64,000 bases of DNA, taken from the NCBI RefSeq assembly GCF_000471905.2, contig NW_006498220.1, positions 1,802,596 through 1,866,595 on the forward strand. The letters are read 5' to 3'. The position numbers were made by a program, and so were the translations under genes. The notes beneath the pieces are model-generated. The model was not told the DNA's origin, ran no database searches, and saw only the letters and a list, made by a program, of their open reading frames with translations. The DNA is from Amborella trichopoda (Eukaryota; Streptophyta; Magnoliopsida; Amborellales; Amborellaceae). Positions 44,464 through 57,061 of this stretch are shown here, piece after piece (positions within the stretch are counted from its first letter, which is position 1; every line of letters starts with the position of its first letter).

Positions 44464-47400
44464 CTAAAGGTCATCTTCAAAGAGGGAGATTGCCAAGCAC
44501 CCACCCAGAATGGCTGGGTCAACCTCAGTAGGTTCCACCTCAGTCTCGTACACCTCTAGGTTAAACAGAGCTTGGAGTAGAGCTATACGATAGTCTCTAG
44601 ACAGCAGGAGGGCATCATAGATACTTAAAAGGGCTGGGAGCTTTCTCAAGTGCCCAATTACATCGTATTTTACTTTATCCTCATGTTTCTTATGTGTTCC
44701 TGATCCAGTCACTGGTGTAGGTGGTAGGGTAGGCTTAAGAACAGGCTTTGGTTGATATTTAGTTTGTGACACTGGTTGACTTTGTTCAGCCGGTGCAGTC
44801 TGAGATGATGGGGAAGTGATAGGGATTTGTATTAGGGATGTAGAAATCTGAGGTTTAGGTTTACGGGAAAGTGAAAGATCAGGAAGTTTGAGGACCTTGA
44901 GCTTTTGAGGTGTGGGTTGTAGCTTCTTACCCGATCTTAAACCTATTTTCCCTATGCTAGTTGGTACTTCGAAGATTTGCACCATGTGGTAGTGCTCTTT
45001 GTTACAAGAGTCTGAAGATGAATCGGTCTTTGCTTGGGTTGACAGGACATCGACGGCTATAGAGAATCCAGCCGCCTGGGCCAGCATCTCTCTGAGGTGC
45101 TCTTACTGCGTTGTGGTGAGGCTGGTTCCCCTGAAATCTTTATTTAGAGTGTCAAAATCTTGGCATCACTGAGCGGCACCTGCAAAAGGAATAGAGGAGG
45201 CGAAAGGAGAAGAAGAGTTAGAACGTTCCAGGCAGCTTTTTACATCGTCGTCGGGATTGAACGTTTGTAAGGGGTATTTAAGGTCATGCCCTGGCTTTGA
45301 CCATTGTGGGATGCTTTTAATGTCGCAACCCATGTTGATCGACTCCTAAGATATTGATAACTCATAGCTGTCTTCTTGATTGGATGATAAGATGAGGTGA
45401 GTTGCGCCTAGGATGAAGTCCCACAAGGTCGACAATGGAGGAAGGGGCCTGAGGAATTCTTCCACGACTAGTGGCTGAGGAAGATGATTCCTTCGGCAAG
45501 CTAACTCGCCATCTCCTTCAGGATCCCTAAGGGGGTGTTTGGAACACCCCATCAGACTGGTGAGTGGCCCTAACTTGGTGGACTGCCTCACATTTCAGGG
45601 ATTTGAGCCTACTTCGCCCATGGTAGATTTCTAAGGGCTGAGAGGTCGAGGGCTCTGAAAGGTTGAGTGTATGCTCATGAAGGGTTTGTAGCAGGGCTTC
45701 CTCTTGAACAAGAGTGAGGGCTTGAACGTGTCCTAAGAGAACCGTACAAACGATGTGGCCTTGCTGAATTTTTTCCACGACTATGGCCTAAAACCCAGTG
45801 CCCTCCTTGAGTTCGTGACCCCACACTTGGTGATAGAGGCACCAAAGTTTTTCCATGCCCCGGATAAGACACTTAGGCTATCTGGCTGACTTGCGGTGAC
45901 AAGACCCTGATGGAGCATTACCTCAAAGAGGGCCTGCAGGGGGTCTTACTCAATATTTTGCTGGGCTTGCGTCAAGGGGTCTTCTTGCGCAGGCAGAAGA
46001 GGGACCTGAGGGTGTCTTGTAGGGTCACCTTGAACCTCCTAACACTGCTGCATCCTTTCTGCCAAGAGTTTATGAAAGCCAATGCACTCACTGATGTCAT
46101 GACCACGTATCTAGTGGTATGTGCACCAGTGGTTCTCGGTCCCTGGAGGCAAGAACTTGGGCTACCTTGTTGGCTTTGAGGTGGAGATCCCTTCTTCAAG
46201 CATTATAGAGAAAAATGCAAGAAGAATAGAGGGTGCCCCATTGTCCTCTTAGATCGTGACTATGTGAGGTGCCTCAGCTGCCCCGAATATCTTTTTCAAC
46301 TCTTCAAGCTTTATCTAGCCCTTGTTGATAAGGACCTCGATAGTGTCATTGAGCTTGTAGCAGTCGTGAGTGGGGTGGGCTACTCTCTTATGATAAGCGC
46401 AATACTGCTCATTCGACTCCTGCCCCGATGACTCTATAGTGGTGACCTCTGGCAACTGGATCATGTTATGTTCTAACAGCAGTTAGAGCAGTGCAAGGGT
46501 CTACTCCGTGTCAAAGGGGTAAACCTTATTATGGTGCATGGTCCAGTAGTCGTTATGCTTACTATTTTTAAGAGGCAAGACCGCATTATAGGACTGCAGC
46601 TTACCCCTGGCCTGAAGCATTTGTGCTTTAGAGAGGTCGAGAGTTTGAGGAGCCCCGCCTTTGGTGTCAGTCACTGTGATGGCCACACTAATCACTGCCT
46701 TTTGGTTGCCTTGACTGCTGGAGCGAGAGTTTGATCGGGAGGATTGCTGACGAGGGTTGTTATGGTGCTTGAACAATCCCTCGATATGAACTACCTTAGA
46801 GATGAGCTCTAACATGGAGGGTGGATTCGATGCCTCGACATGTAGGGCAATCTCGGGAAGCATGTTTCTTATGCAGGTCTAGACTGCTTCCTTCTCGGTC
46901 ATGGGAGTGATGTGAAAGGTCGCCAACGCTCTCCATCGGGTGATGAACTTGTCAATAGGTTCACCATGGTCTTTCATCAAGGTGAGGAGGTCGATGGTTT
47001 CCACGTTCCTTTAAACGTTGTAGAAGCGTTGGTAGAATAACTGCTCCATTTCTTGCCAAGTGTGCATCGAGTTTGGCAGGAGCCGAGCATACCACTGAAA
47101 GGCTGGTCCTTCGAGAGTCTCGACGAACTGGTGGAGGAGGAGACGTCCGTCAGTAGTCATCTCCTAGCAGGCCGCTTGGAATTGGAATGTATGCTGGTGA
47201 AGCCATTGAACATGGGGAGTTTCCCTTTTTGATAGTTCGACAGAAACGACACCTGGTCAATGTATGAAGGATACGGCTTTTGGTAGAGTGGTGTCTCCTA
47301 CATGGTCGGGACCTTGTTCTTGAGGCTATGGGCCACCATAGCATCTATGCCGGTTTGGGAGACCCTGCGAGAAGAGGAGCTGTCTCGGGAGACCAGAGGG

Positions 47401-47600
47401 GAGTATGCCCAGGAGCTGTGTCCTCACTGGTCAGGGCATTAGACGAAGAAGGGGACCTGGAGTCCTCTAGGTGCTCCATCTTTCTGAGGATGGCTTGCAT
47501 CATTTCCTCGAACTTGTTCATCCACTCCTCCTGAGCATCATTTGGGTAATTGATCACCATAACACTGACCATTTCTTTTGGGTGGCTAGGGTTCAGTCAT
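44464..47600 (-). pseudogene. Tat-2 Gag region
   Basis: Large Tat/Athila-type Gag. N-terminal part has EEWMNKFEEMMQAILRKMEH (about 47480-47540). The central part carries a retrotransposon-gag core and linker with SRSNSRSSSQGNQ near 46730. Two zinc-finger-like blocks (CAYHKRVAHPTHDC near 46360-46410 and CTYH..RGHDISEC near 46070-46130) follow, then a long Pro-rich segment (PVLKPTLPPTPVTGSGTHKK, about 44680-44740). Paired CxYHxxxGHxxxxC fingers are usual in this Gag type. Fossil with many disruptions. Confidence 0.7.
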
Positions 47601-49115
47601 ATAGTGGACTGTCAAGACTGGCAAGCCGTACGTGGCAAGTCAGTCTAGAGGGGCTCAGCTTGCCCCTACTGGACCTGGCTTTGTATGCCGATCTTATGAG
47701 GACCGGTTCTTGACGGTCTTAAGACCGTAACTTCTGGGTGGTGATCACCTAATAGAATTCATGGACTTGCCCAGGCTCCAGAGTTTGAAGAGGGAAGAAG
47801 GGATTACAAGGCAGGTGGTCATCGGGGGTGGTGACCTCAACTGCCTTGGAGGTTCCCTGGTCAGGATCTACAGGCCTCTTTTCTATTTGTTACTGAGGCG
47901 GCTGTGGACCTCATTCTAGAATCGAGCCTGAGACCTGGACTACCCAGTTTTCTTCGAACAGGCGAGGGCCATGTCTATGAGCTGGAGCAGGGAGTGGGGC
48001 CCAAGGATGAAGGGCAGCTTGGGTTCTTGTCTTCGAGGCTGGAGGCCTCTGTCTGACATCAAGCCATTGCCCCGAATTCCTTTGTGAGGCCCGTGTGTTC
48101 AGCTGACCCAGGGCTGGCTCAAGATGGTACTCTTAAGGAAGACCTTTGAATATCAGGGTTGGAGGTGCTTGCCTGACGTCAAGGAAGGGGTGAAGGAAGA
48201 AGCTGGTTCGTGACTCTGCCTAAGTCCGGATCCGAGAGGGACCTACAAAGAAGGTGCTTGTGCAGCTTTAGGGTTAGCCGTCCGAGTGACTTGTGGGTCA
48301 GCTCAGGCTCGGCCAATGAGTTCGACCTGAGTATGCCGAGACCCACGAGCTTGTGTTTGTGAGGGATGAGGCGGGAGCTTGTCCCTCAATAGGTGAAGTT
48401 GTGTGTGCCTAGAGGGAAAACAGAACGGTGGATCCTCCTGTATTCGAGGTGGCATAGAGCTAGCGCTGCCCCGAGCTGTGGAAAGCGAACGCATGATGCA
48501 TGTAGGTTCGGCCCGAGAAGGCCTGGCCCTGGATGCGAGCTCAGTGCAACATGAGGGTTACCCCTAGGTGTGGCTCGAGTGGATAAATCACGAGCCTTTA
48601 AGAGTGTGCGAGGGGTGAAGACCTCAGGACCTCTACCTCTGTGTACCGACCCTCAAGATGTGGAGGCTCGGAGTAGTGAATGAGCACAGGGGGTTGCCTT
48701 GCGGTGAACCTCAGGAGCGACAACAACTTGCTTTCCCTTTGCAGGGATGGATGGGGCAGCCTTCAGGCATACCGCAACAGTATGACTAGCAGAATATTTT
48801 CCAGTAGCTGGGCGTGCGGCAGCAGGAGTGCTTCCCATGCAAGGAGCTTTGGTGGAGAGTCAACCAGGGAGAGAAAGCAGGGAGACAGGGACCCTTAAGT
48901 CCCCTCTCGCACCGATCCAGGTGAGAACCTCAGAGTCAGATCGTGAGTTCTAACTCAGAAGGAGAGTAGGGAAGCAAGCTTGAGCGACTCATTTCCCTAG
49001 GAAAATACCAAAAATGAACGGGTTGAACAACCCAGATGCCATAGAAATAGGTGCAGAAAGTAAAAAAAAGAAATTTGTCAAACAAGAGCGAACCGACTAA
49101 GGGGTAGTAAATTGA
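47601..49115 (-). other. Tat-2 leader upstream of gag
   Basis: GC-rich compared with its surroundings. No convincing ORF; the 48850-49110 part matches the Tat-1 leader. Some Tat elements carry an extra ORF before gag, but I cannot identify one here. Confidence 0.45.
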
Positions 49116-49119
49116 ACAA

Positions 49120-50798
49120 ACAAGTGCAAGGTTCGGTGAAAGATGAAAAAGAGAAGAGAGCTTGACATGGGGGTGAGACTAGCATGACTACCAGAAACTA
49201 CCACCTCGGATTGGTAGCAAGACGGGTGTGGTTCTCAGAACCAGCACAGCGATGAGACAACAAAGAGAAGGGGAAGTCCGAACGTCAATAGGCATCACGG
49301 TGGACAATGCAAGGATACAGCGCATCCCTTGTGGACGGCGCTAGCTCCTGATGAGGCACACCGCGATAGCTTCTCCTAAGTCACACGGCGATAGGTGCGG
49401 GACGCCGTGGAAACAATGACGAGCACCGGCCACACGGAGGAAGCTCGCAGATGGTGATACGTTGCCGAAGCCTCTAGCGAGGGTTGATAGGTATCGTCGT
49501 CTTGTCTAGATGCTCAACAGAGGAAGAACCCTGCAATCGGCAACAAGCTTCGCCATCTGGGTTCTTCGCCGAGATGTCACTGCTACGTCGTTGGACGGCA
49601 ATAGGCAACGTCATCTACAGACTTCACAGAAGAAAGAGACAGTCGAATAGAAGGGGAGGGGGACTCGTGCATGGTGCTGCCATCACCATGCATAACCTAT
49701 TGGACCAAGGGAGAGACATGCACGGTACAGCCACTATCGTACAAGACCTCTGTAAGGAGCTCAGACGAAGAGGAGGGAGAAGAGAGGGGAGAAGAGAGAA
49801 GAAGAAAAGTAAAAGAAGAGAGAGAAGGTTTACCTCAACCCTAGGGGCACTGGTCAAAATTTTTTGCTCACCTCACTCTCTCTATCAAACATGACACCAC
49901 AATGGTAAGAAAGAGAAACTTGTGTTAAGTGAAAACTCTCTCTTGTGTGTGTATGCCTTTGCCTCTCTTTTTTTTTTTTTGCGGACAATGATGGTATGTA
50001 TATATAGAAGTATGCCCCGAACATGGGTGGATGATCAATAGTAATCCTAATTGCTTGAAATTAAGATTAAATTGCATTAAAAGAAATTATGGTGAAAAAT
50101 GACAGATTTGCCCCTTCTTAACAAGTCGTGGAATTCCAGAACAGTCCATGTGTTGCTCTAGAACTTACATGATCTTGCGTGGCTAATCTGGGGTCGTTTT
50201 GATGCCTGGTTGATCGTAAGATGATTGTTTTCTTGTAGGGCTAGACATGGCGATCGATTTGATACCAACTTCGAGACATGGATCGTGTTTTTGGTGCACG
50301 ATCATGTGACTTGAAAGTTGAGTAGATCTTGAAACTTTGGATCGATAGTGTGTTCATTCCTTGATGTTCTTCAGTGTTTTCTTTGTTGAATCACACTGAG
50401 CATGCCGCTACGATCATGGGGCATCAAACGCAGCTTGATTCCGTGCTCGAATGAAGATTTTACAAATTTGGAATTTTGCCTGGAATCAAGGATTCCGGTG
50501 ACGAAATTTGCAGTCTGTTCATTGGCTTTGTGTTAAGAATCCGACCGTTAAATCATTTATGGGATTTGGGTCAGAGAAGGCAAGAGACCTCCCGCAATGG
50601 AATTGATCTCACGTCGATCAAGCTAGCAAGCGGCATGATTTGGAGACTCGACCAGGCACAATGCTGCTGATTTTCCTGCACTTTCTTCATGGATCAACAA
50701 CTCTCTCTAGCTTTTCTTGTCGCTCGGGTATCGTCACGGGGCGTACCACATATCGAATCGTTGGTCTTGACTAGACGAACATGCTCACAAAATTTAAG
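49120..50798 (-). repeat. Tat-2 5' LTR (right), partial
   Basis: Matches 34982-36770 of the left LTR, starting at AAGTGCAAGGTTCGG and stopping at TCACAAAATTTAAG. Element-sense TATA-like CTATATATAC near 49985-49995. Contains the palindromic minisatellite at 49260-49760. Confidence 0.8.
49260..49760 (-). repeat. Palindromic minisatellite in Tat-2 right LTR
   Basis: Counterpart of 35230-35720. One unit has arms TGCATGGTG/CACCATGCA (49668-49676, 49684-49692), where the left LTR has GCATGGC/GCCATGC. The changed base pair (C-G versus T-A) keeps the stem. Confidence 0.75.
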
Positions 50799-52485
50799 TG
50801 GTCTTTGAGTGGGATAAAACTTGCATGTAGAAATTATTTTGAAATTCTTCTTAGATTGGAAGTTATACACCATTTTATAATGATATGTCATTATGGAAAA
50901 TATTGATAAAACTCAGAACTATCACCTAGTTTGGCGCGAATCTTTGAGCCACCAAATGGAGTCCAAATACTTTCAAATTTTCCTTTTTAGAAATATGCAT
51001 GTCTTGGATTAAATTTTTATTTTGAAACCATCTCAAGTTGTTTACAATTTGAGAGTTTTAGTGATATGAAGCAGGGTATGTCGTTGTCCTTTGTACACAG
51101 CAGCAGGGTGAACCCTTACCTCTTTGAACTTTTAAGAGGTCAAACGGGGTCCAATTGTCTTCAAACTACCCCCATTTGAAATATTTATGTGTTTAGTACA
51201 AATGGAACTGTCTTCAAACTCTAAACAGTCCAAAAGTTACGACCCTAATGGTGAGCGCATGGCATTGCCCTCGATGTAGGAATTGAGCAGTAAGGCTTAA
51301 CTGAAATAATGTTATTGTTACAAAGGTCCTGTCATTGTGATACTGTTAAAATGTGATATGTCATTACCAAAATGTGATATTTCTACGATCATGATGAGAT
51401 ATTGATATCATCAAAATGTGATACAATGTTGCTTATGTGTTATGTGAGTGGGTACCTACTATGTGAATGATGGTACCATACCACTTATGTGTTATGTGAA
51501 CGGGTACCTACTGCGTGAATGATGGTACCATGTTGCTTATGTGTTATGTGATTGGCACCTACTATGTAAATGATGGTGCTGGCAGCTATGATCATTCCCT
51601 AACTCCCCATGATAGGACGGGAGTCAGGATGTGAATATTTGGGAGGGTTGCACCCCCCAGATCTATATGGGCACTACGCATTGGGTCACTAAATGGTAGT
51701 GTAACGCTCTCTTGCTCGCTTGGGATGTGTGTATGTGTGTAAGGGCATTACGATGTGGGGCATTTGTCATTGTCCTCCTTCCTGGATGAGGGTAAAGGTT
51801 TCAAGCGACAGGATTGGCTTAACCTGAGCAATGAAACTTCTACTTCAGGAGTAGGATTTACTAGTTTTGTAACTGTGTTATGTTACCCCTACTATATTTG
51901 ATAGTGAAGTGATTTATGACTCATGTGCTGTATATTAGACTGTTTCATCATAATATTGTTAGAATATTGGAAAGCACATTGGAGGACTCCACTTTGTACT
52001 CTGTGAATATATGTACATAGCATATTAATATCACTGTTATAGTAGTTGGAATGCAAGGGTGTAAATCTATTTACTGAGTCGTTAGCTCATTCCATCTCAT
52101 TTACATAACTATAGAGTGAAGAGTAGGTGTTGGCATGTGTGCTAAAGGAGGGTGGCCGTTTGGGGGTTTGAAGCTCGAAGTTGAGAAGTTTGAAAAGTCG
52201 TCCTCTTAAGACTTTCATAGTATGTTTTGCTTATTTCAGCAATATGATGTATATTTTATTTTGTGTATTTTGGGCCAGTAGTGCCTTGAAGGAATTGTAA
52301 GAACTTTTGGGATATTAAATGAATGAGATGGTTGTACTTTTGAATTAAGATTTGTATGTTGAATGGATTTATTCTAGTTTTATTTCATGGTTTGCTCTTG
52401 ATTCAGTGTTTTTATGCATTGAGCCACTCCCACCTGAGTGACGTTCGTGACCTCCGGTCGATAGTCAAGAGGCAGGGTCATGACA
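50799..52485 (+). repeat. Lone chromovirus-type LTR, + strand
   Basis: Runs from TGGTCTTTGAG to GGCAGGGTCATGACA. The end resembles the LTR end of the chromovirus at 29817 (GGTCATGACA), and the GTCGTTAGCTCATTCC block is familiar from Tekay/Del-type LTRs. Left neighbour is Tat-2, right neighbour is the copia element; flanking five-base words (TTAAG, AATAT) do not match. The left boundary is less certain than the right. Contains a 52-bp triplication. Confidence 0.65.
51432..51587. repeat. 52-bp tandem repeat, 3 copies, in the lone LTR
   Basis: CTTATGTGTTATGTGA at 51432, 51484 and 51536, each followed by a GGxACCTACTxTGTxAATGATGG block. Confidence 0.88.
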
Positions 52486-52489
52486 AATA

Positions 52490-53620
52490 TCATATGGTAG
52501 ACCTTCTATCTAGAGTACTACCTGCCCAATATGCATCAGAGTATCCCTCAATATCAACATTTCCATTTGGCTTCATCCATATTCCTCTTCCTTGTGAAGC
52601 TTTGAGATACTTCAAAATCCTTTCAACCGCTTCTATATGACATGTTCGTGGGGCTTGTATATATTGGCTAACAAGACTAATCGCATACATAATATCGAGC
52701 CTTGTTATAGTTGTGTAAATAAGTTTCCCGACAAGTATTTGATATTGACCAACATCTTGAAGCAGTTCCTCATCAAAAGAATTTAATTTCTGAATGCTAT
52801 CTACAGGAGAACAAATATGTTTGACCTCTAATTTTTCAGTTTCTTTAAGTAAATTGAGAACATATTTTCTTTGAGAAATGAAAACCCCTTTTTTCAAGTA
52901 AACCACTTCTATTCCAAGAAAATACTTTAATTGGCCAAGATCCTTAATGTCAAGCTTATTATGAAGATGTGCCCTTAAATTTGAAATTCCCTCCTGGCCA
53001 TTTCCTGTGATAACAATGTCAACAATACAAATGAGAACAACGATAGTTCCCTTACTTCTTTTTTTTACAAACATAGAGGAATCAACGTTACTTTTTTTAA
53101 AACTCACATGAGTGAGAGCATAGCTCAATTTTGTGTACCATGCCCTGGGGGATTGTTTCAATCCATATGAAGCCTGTTTTAATTTACACACTGTTCCATT
53201 TTCTAGTGCCGTTGGATGTCCTGGAGGCAAACTCATGTAAACCTCTTCTTCGAGATCTCCATGGAGAAACACATTTTTCACATCCATTTGAGACAATTGC
53301 CATCCAAGATAAGTAGCCACGGATAATAGGACACAAACCGTGTTCATTTTTGCAACTAGAGCAAATGTCTCTTTATAATCAAGACCATAAGTTTGTGTAA
53401 ATCCTTTCGCCACAAGTCTGGCCTTATATCGTTCATCAGTTCCATCACTTTTAAATTTAGTTTTGAAAATCCATTTGCAGTCAACAGTTCTTTTACCTAT
53501 ATGTAGTTTGACAATCTCCCATGTATGGTTTTTGTTAAGAGCTCTAAGTTCCTCCTCCTTGGCTCTCCTCCACACAGATAGGAATTGGGCCTCATAAAAA
53601 GAACTAGGTTCTGGACTATT
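52490..53620 (-). pseudogene. Copia reverse transcriptase and start of RNase H
   Basis: Classic copia blocks in element sense: VDCKWIFKTKFKSDGT, YKARLVAKGFTQTYGLDY, QMDVKNVFLHGDLEEEVYM, KLKQASYGLKQSPRAWY, then LRAHLHNKLDIKDLGQLKYF and FLGIEV, followed by GYSDAYWAGSTLDRRST of RNase H. Long and clear. Fossil. Confidence 0.92.
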
Positions 53621-53633
53621 AGTGATGGCACTT

Positions 53634-54620
53634 CTAAAAGCAACATAATTTGGAGACACATGATTGTAACACGTGTTCCTGAATATGATGAGAAACAACA
53701 TGATAAGTGAAAAAATCCTTAAGATTAAATGGAAGATGAGTAACACGAGTGGATCGTCGTAGAGGAATTGTGAGTTCAAGAGACTGGGCCACGGGTTCTT
53801 CATGAATCACTTCAGGTCTGTCTTCAACTTGATGATTTTCACAATTTTCTTCAGCACTACCATTTTGAGGAGTTTCACTAATAATTTTTTGCTTGAAAAT
53901 ATCAATATTAATAACAGGTAGTGGTGAGATATTATTACACTCCCCTTGAGTCATATTTTTAGATGATTCAGCAGAATTACTGTGAAAATAAGGCTCAGTT
54001 TCAATAAAAACAACATCCCTTGACACATATAATTTTCTTTTCTTCGAATCATAGCATTTGTACCCCTTTTTAGTAGAAGAGTACCCAAGAAAGATACATT
54101 TAGTAGCCCGTTTTTCAAGTTTGTCTCTATTTTGTTCATGAACATAACAGTTGCAACCAAAAACTTTCAAGTGAGAAATATCAATACATCTTCCTTTTAG
54201 AATTTGCAATGGTGAATTTTCTTTTAGAATTCTACTTGGGGTTTGGTTAATCAGATAACAGACGGTAAGAACAACTTCAGACCAATAAACTTTTGGTATA
54301 TTCATTTAGAACATGATGGATCTGGTCACCTCTAGTAAGTGCCTATTTTTTCGTTCGGCAATACCATTTTGCTTAGAAGTCCCTATACAAGAGGTTTGGT
54401 GTATAATGCCACGAGGAGTGAGAAAATCCAAAAAATTATTATTAACTAATTTGATTCCATTGTCGACATGAAGGATCTTGATTCTAGCATTAAATTGATT
54501 TGAATCCATATGATAGAATTATTTGAAAGTAAGAAAAACTTCACTCTTCGATTTCAATAAATATATCCAAGTGATCCTAGATTTATCATCGATAAATGTG
54601 AAAAAATACTTAAAGCCATT
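53634..54620 (-). pseudogene. Copia integrase region
   Basis: In element sense: ILHVDNGIKLVNNNF and TSCIGTSKQNGIAERKNRHL of the catalytic core (about 54330-54480), VYWSEVVLTVCYLINQTPSR, and HLKVFGCNCYVHEQNR with KCIFLGYSSTKKGYKCY of the C-terminal region. Fossil, broken. Confidence 0.9.
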
Positions 54621-54839
54621 ATAAGAATTTATCGAGGCAGGTTCCCAAACATCATAATGTATCAAATGGAAGGGCTCATCAGAAAAACTTGTAGAACTTT
54701 GAAAACGTAATCAAACTTGTTTTGAAAATTTGCACACATCACATGAACTTGAATCAGAATAAAGTCTTGGAAACATCATCTTTAAAATATTGTCTAAAGG
54801 ATGACCAATCTTAGAGTGCCATAAATTACCATCATTCAA

Positions 54840-55480
54840 ATTATGTCAAGCTGTTAAGGCCTTATTTTGCAAATCAACTACGTATAAGCCATGCGAAGTA
54901 TGCCCCTCACCAATCGTCTTCCCCGTGGCCCTGTCCTGAAATATCACAGATTGAGGAGAGAATATGACGTTACAATCCAAATCATTGGTAATTTTGCTAA
55001 CCGAAAGCAAGTTTGGACGAAAGGATGGCAATTAAAAAACATCATTATAGTTATCGAAAAGAAAATTGGCTTTTTCAATTCCCCGTTATGAATATTCGCC
55101 CCATTGGCAATTGACACATGTTGGATATTCGTGATTTGGCTTAGTATGGCCCTCACCAATCGTCTTCCCTATGGCCTTGTCCTGAAACATCACAGATTGA
55201 GGAGAGAATATGACGTTACAATCCAAATCATTAGTAATTTTGCTAACGGAAAGCAAGTTTGAAGAAAAGAATGGCAAATAAAAAGAATCATGATAGTTAT
55301 CAAAAAGAAAATTGGCTTTTCCAATCCCCCGTATAGGAATCTTAGCCTCGTTGGCAATTGACACATGTTGGCTATTCGTGATTTATTTGAAATTGGAAAG
55401 ACATTCCAAACTCCCTGTCATATGGTCACTAGCCCCCAAGTCAATAATCCATGTGGATGTTTTTCGAGGCAACAAGGAAC
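54840..55480 (-). pseudogene. Copia protease-integrase region
   Basis: In element sense: LLSVSKITNDLDCNVIF with FQDxATGKTIGEG, a block conserved between copia protease and integrase. The protease end near 55380-55450 carries a WIIDLGASDHM-like stretch. Fossil. Confidence 0.7.
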
Positions 55481-55538
55481 AAGAGTTAGCAAAAAGATTA
55501 CCTATTTCTTGAGAAGATTTATTACCCAAGGGTGTTTC

Positions 55539-55742
55539 CTATGTGGAAGTAAAGCCATTCTTTCCCAATTGTTGAAGAAATTGTGCTAATTGTTCCAGGT
55601 TAAATTGAGAGTCAAAAGATGCAGCTTGAGCAGAGGAACCTTTGTCCCATGCCAACCTAAGATGACGATGTAAACCCCAGCACCTATCCTTGGTATGACC
55701 AATATTTCCGCAATGATCACATCTCAGAGAATCTACCCCCAC
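55539..55742 (-). pseudogene. Copia Gag zinc knuckle
   Basis: CDHCGNIGHTKDRCWGLH in element sense at about 55670-55725: a CX2CX4HX4C knuckle that binds the element RNA. Confidence 0.85.
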
Positions 55743-55799
55743 CGCCGCATCCTTTCCCCTTCCATGGGAAGCAAACCCTCTACTCGAATTACTTATACA

Positions 55800-56530
55800 T
55801 TTGGAGGATTCATACTTGTTGGCAGTAAGGGCTGTTCTTTCATAATTTTAAGGAGTCTCTTTATTTTCTGAAGTCATAACTTTCCTTCTAGTTTCTTCTT
55901 GACGAATTGCTGCACAAACATTCATAAATGAAGGAAGTTCTTTAGAAATAGATATTTGACTTCTGATATTCTCATAATTCGGTTTCAACCCAACTAAAAA
56001 TAAGAAAATTTTATCTTGCTCAATCCTTTGTTGAATTTCTTTTAGGTCGATGGCAGCAGGTGAGTAAGTAGACAATTCATCTCAAAGTTTTTTGAATGAA
56101 GCAAGACACTCTGTAATAGTTTTCTCTTCTTGCTTAATGCGAGCTATTTCTTGTTTTAATACGGGATAAATTATCTTGTTTTCCATATATTTTTTTTATG
56201 GTTCTCCATAAATCTTAAGCACTCTCAGCATCAATGAAGATTTCAGCCATAATGGGCTCGATGGAATTAAGTACCCAACAGATAACTTTTCTATCTTCAG
56301 ATATCCAATACTCATAGGCCAAATCATCTTTAGATGGAACCTTTTTTTTTCCTTCAACATGACCTTGCTTAGATCTTCCATATAAGGAGATAAGAGCAAC
56401 CTTAGACCAAGTTAAGTAGTGGCTTCCATTCAATAGAGTACTAGTGAGTTTGTCATTAGTAATATACTCCTTTTCACGCATAACTGCTTTTTTTTTATCT
56501 CTCATCTTAGAACACAATTTAAAAAAAAAT
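55800..56530 (-). pseudogene. Copia Gag region
   Basis: N-terminal gag block with TSTLLNGSHYLTWSKVALI, YGRSKQGHVEGKKKVPSKDD and EYWISEDRKVICWVLNSI (about 56250-56450), then the UBN2-type segment with QDKIFLFLVGLKPNYENIRS near 55950-56030. Fossil, broken. Confidence 0.85.
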
Positions 56531-56725
56531 AAAAAAAACTTAACTGTCAATGATCACCAAAGCACCAAAAAACAACAACCAATGAGCTACACACCCAAAT
56601 AAAAACTCAAGTAAAAAAAATTAGAACACATATATTCTAGAAGTGCTTTGTTTCTAGCACTATTTTTCCCAAAGAAATTTCTATTAAGAAATTTTGCACC
56701 GTTTTTTAAAGAAACCTCTTGGCAA

Positions 56726-57061
56726 GAGATAAAGATGCCTGTGCACCACAAGTTCTGATCGAGCATAAATTTGCCCACCAATTTTGCACACAAGATGAGA
56801 ACAAATTTTGCTTCACACATTTTGCACACCAAAAATGGTGGAAAAAAATGATGTAAACTTTAGATAAGGATGATTTTTTTTTTTTTTTTACGAGAGATAA
56901 AGATGCATGTGCACAAGTTCTGCTCGAGCATAAATTTTCTCACCAATTTTGCACACAAGATGAGAACAAATTTTGCTCCATATGTTTTGCACACCAAAGA
57001 TGGTGCAAAAGAATGATGTAAACTTTAGATAATTATGACTTTTTTTTTTTTACGATCAAGA
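56726..57061. repeat. 168-bp tandem duplication in the copia leader
   Basis: GAGATAAAGATGCxTGTGCA at 56726 and 56894; both units contain CACCAATTTTGCACACAAGA and end in GATGTAAACTTTAGATAA plus a T-run. It lies between primer site and gag, so it is untranslated. Confidence 0.88.

Larger units (their letters stand above)
34641..50798 (-). mobile_element. Tat-2: Ty3/gypsy Tat-lineage element with gag-protease and antisense ORF
   Basis: About 16 kb. In element sense: partial 5' LTR (right), leader, gag and protease remnants (about 43950-47600), a plus-strand antisense ORF region, several tandem arrays, and the left LTR (34641-37228). LTR type, leader and array motifs match Tat-1. No reverse transcriptase or integrase is recognised. 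Broken, many disruptions; the right LTR is incomplete at both ends, so no target duplication can be tested. Confidence 0.78.

Noticed and set aside
46531-47713. Plus-strand open frames over the Tat-2 gag region
   Set aside because: Shadows of the minus-strand gag; no independent features.
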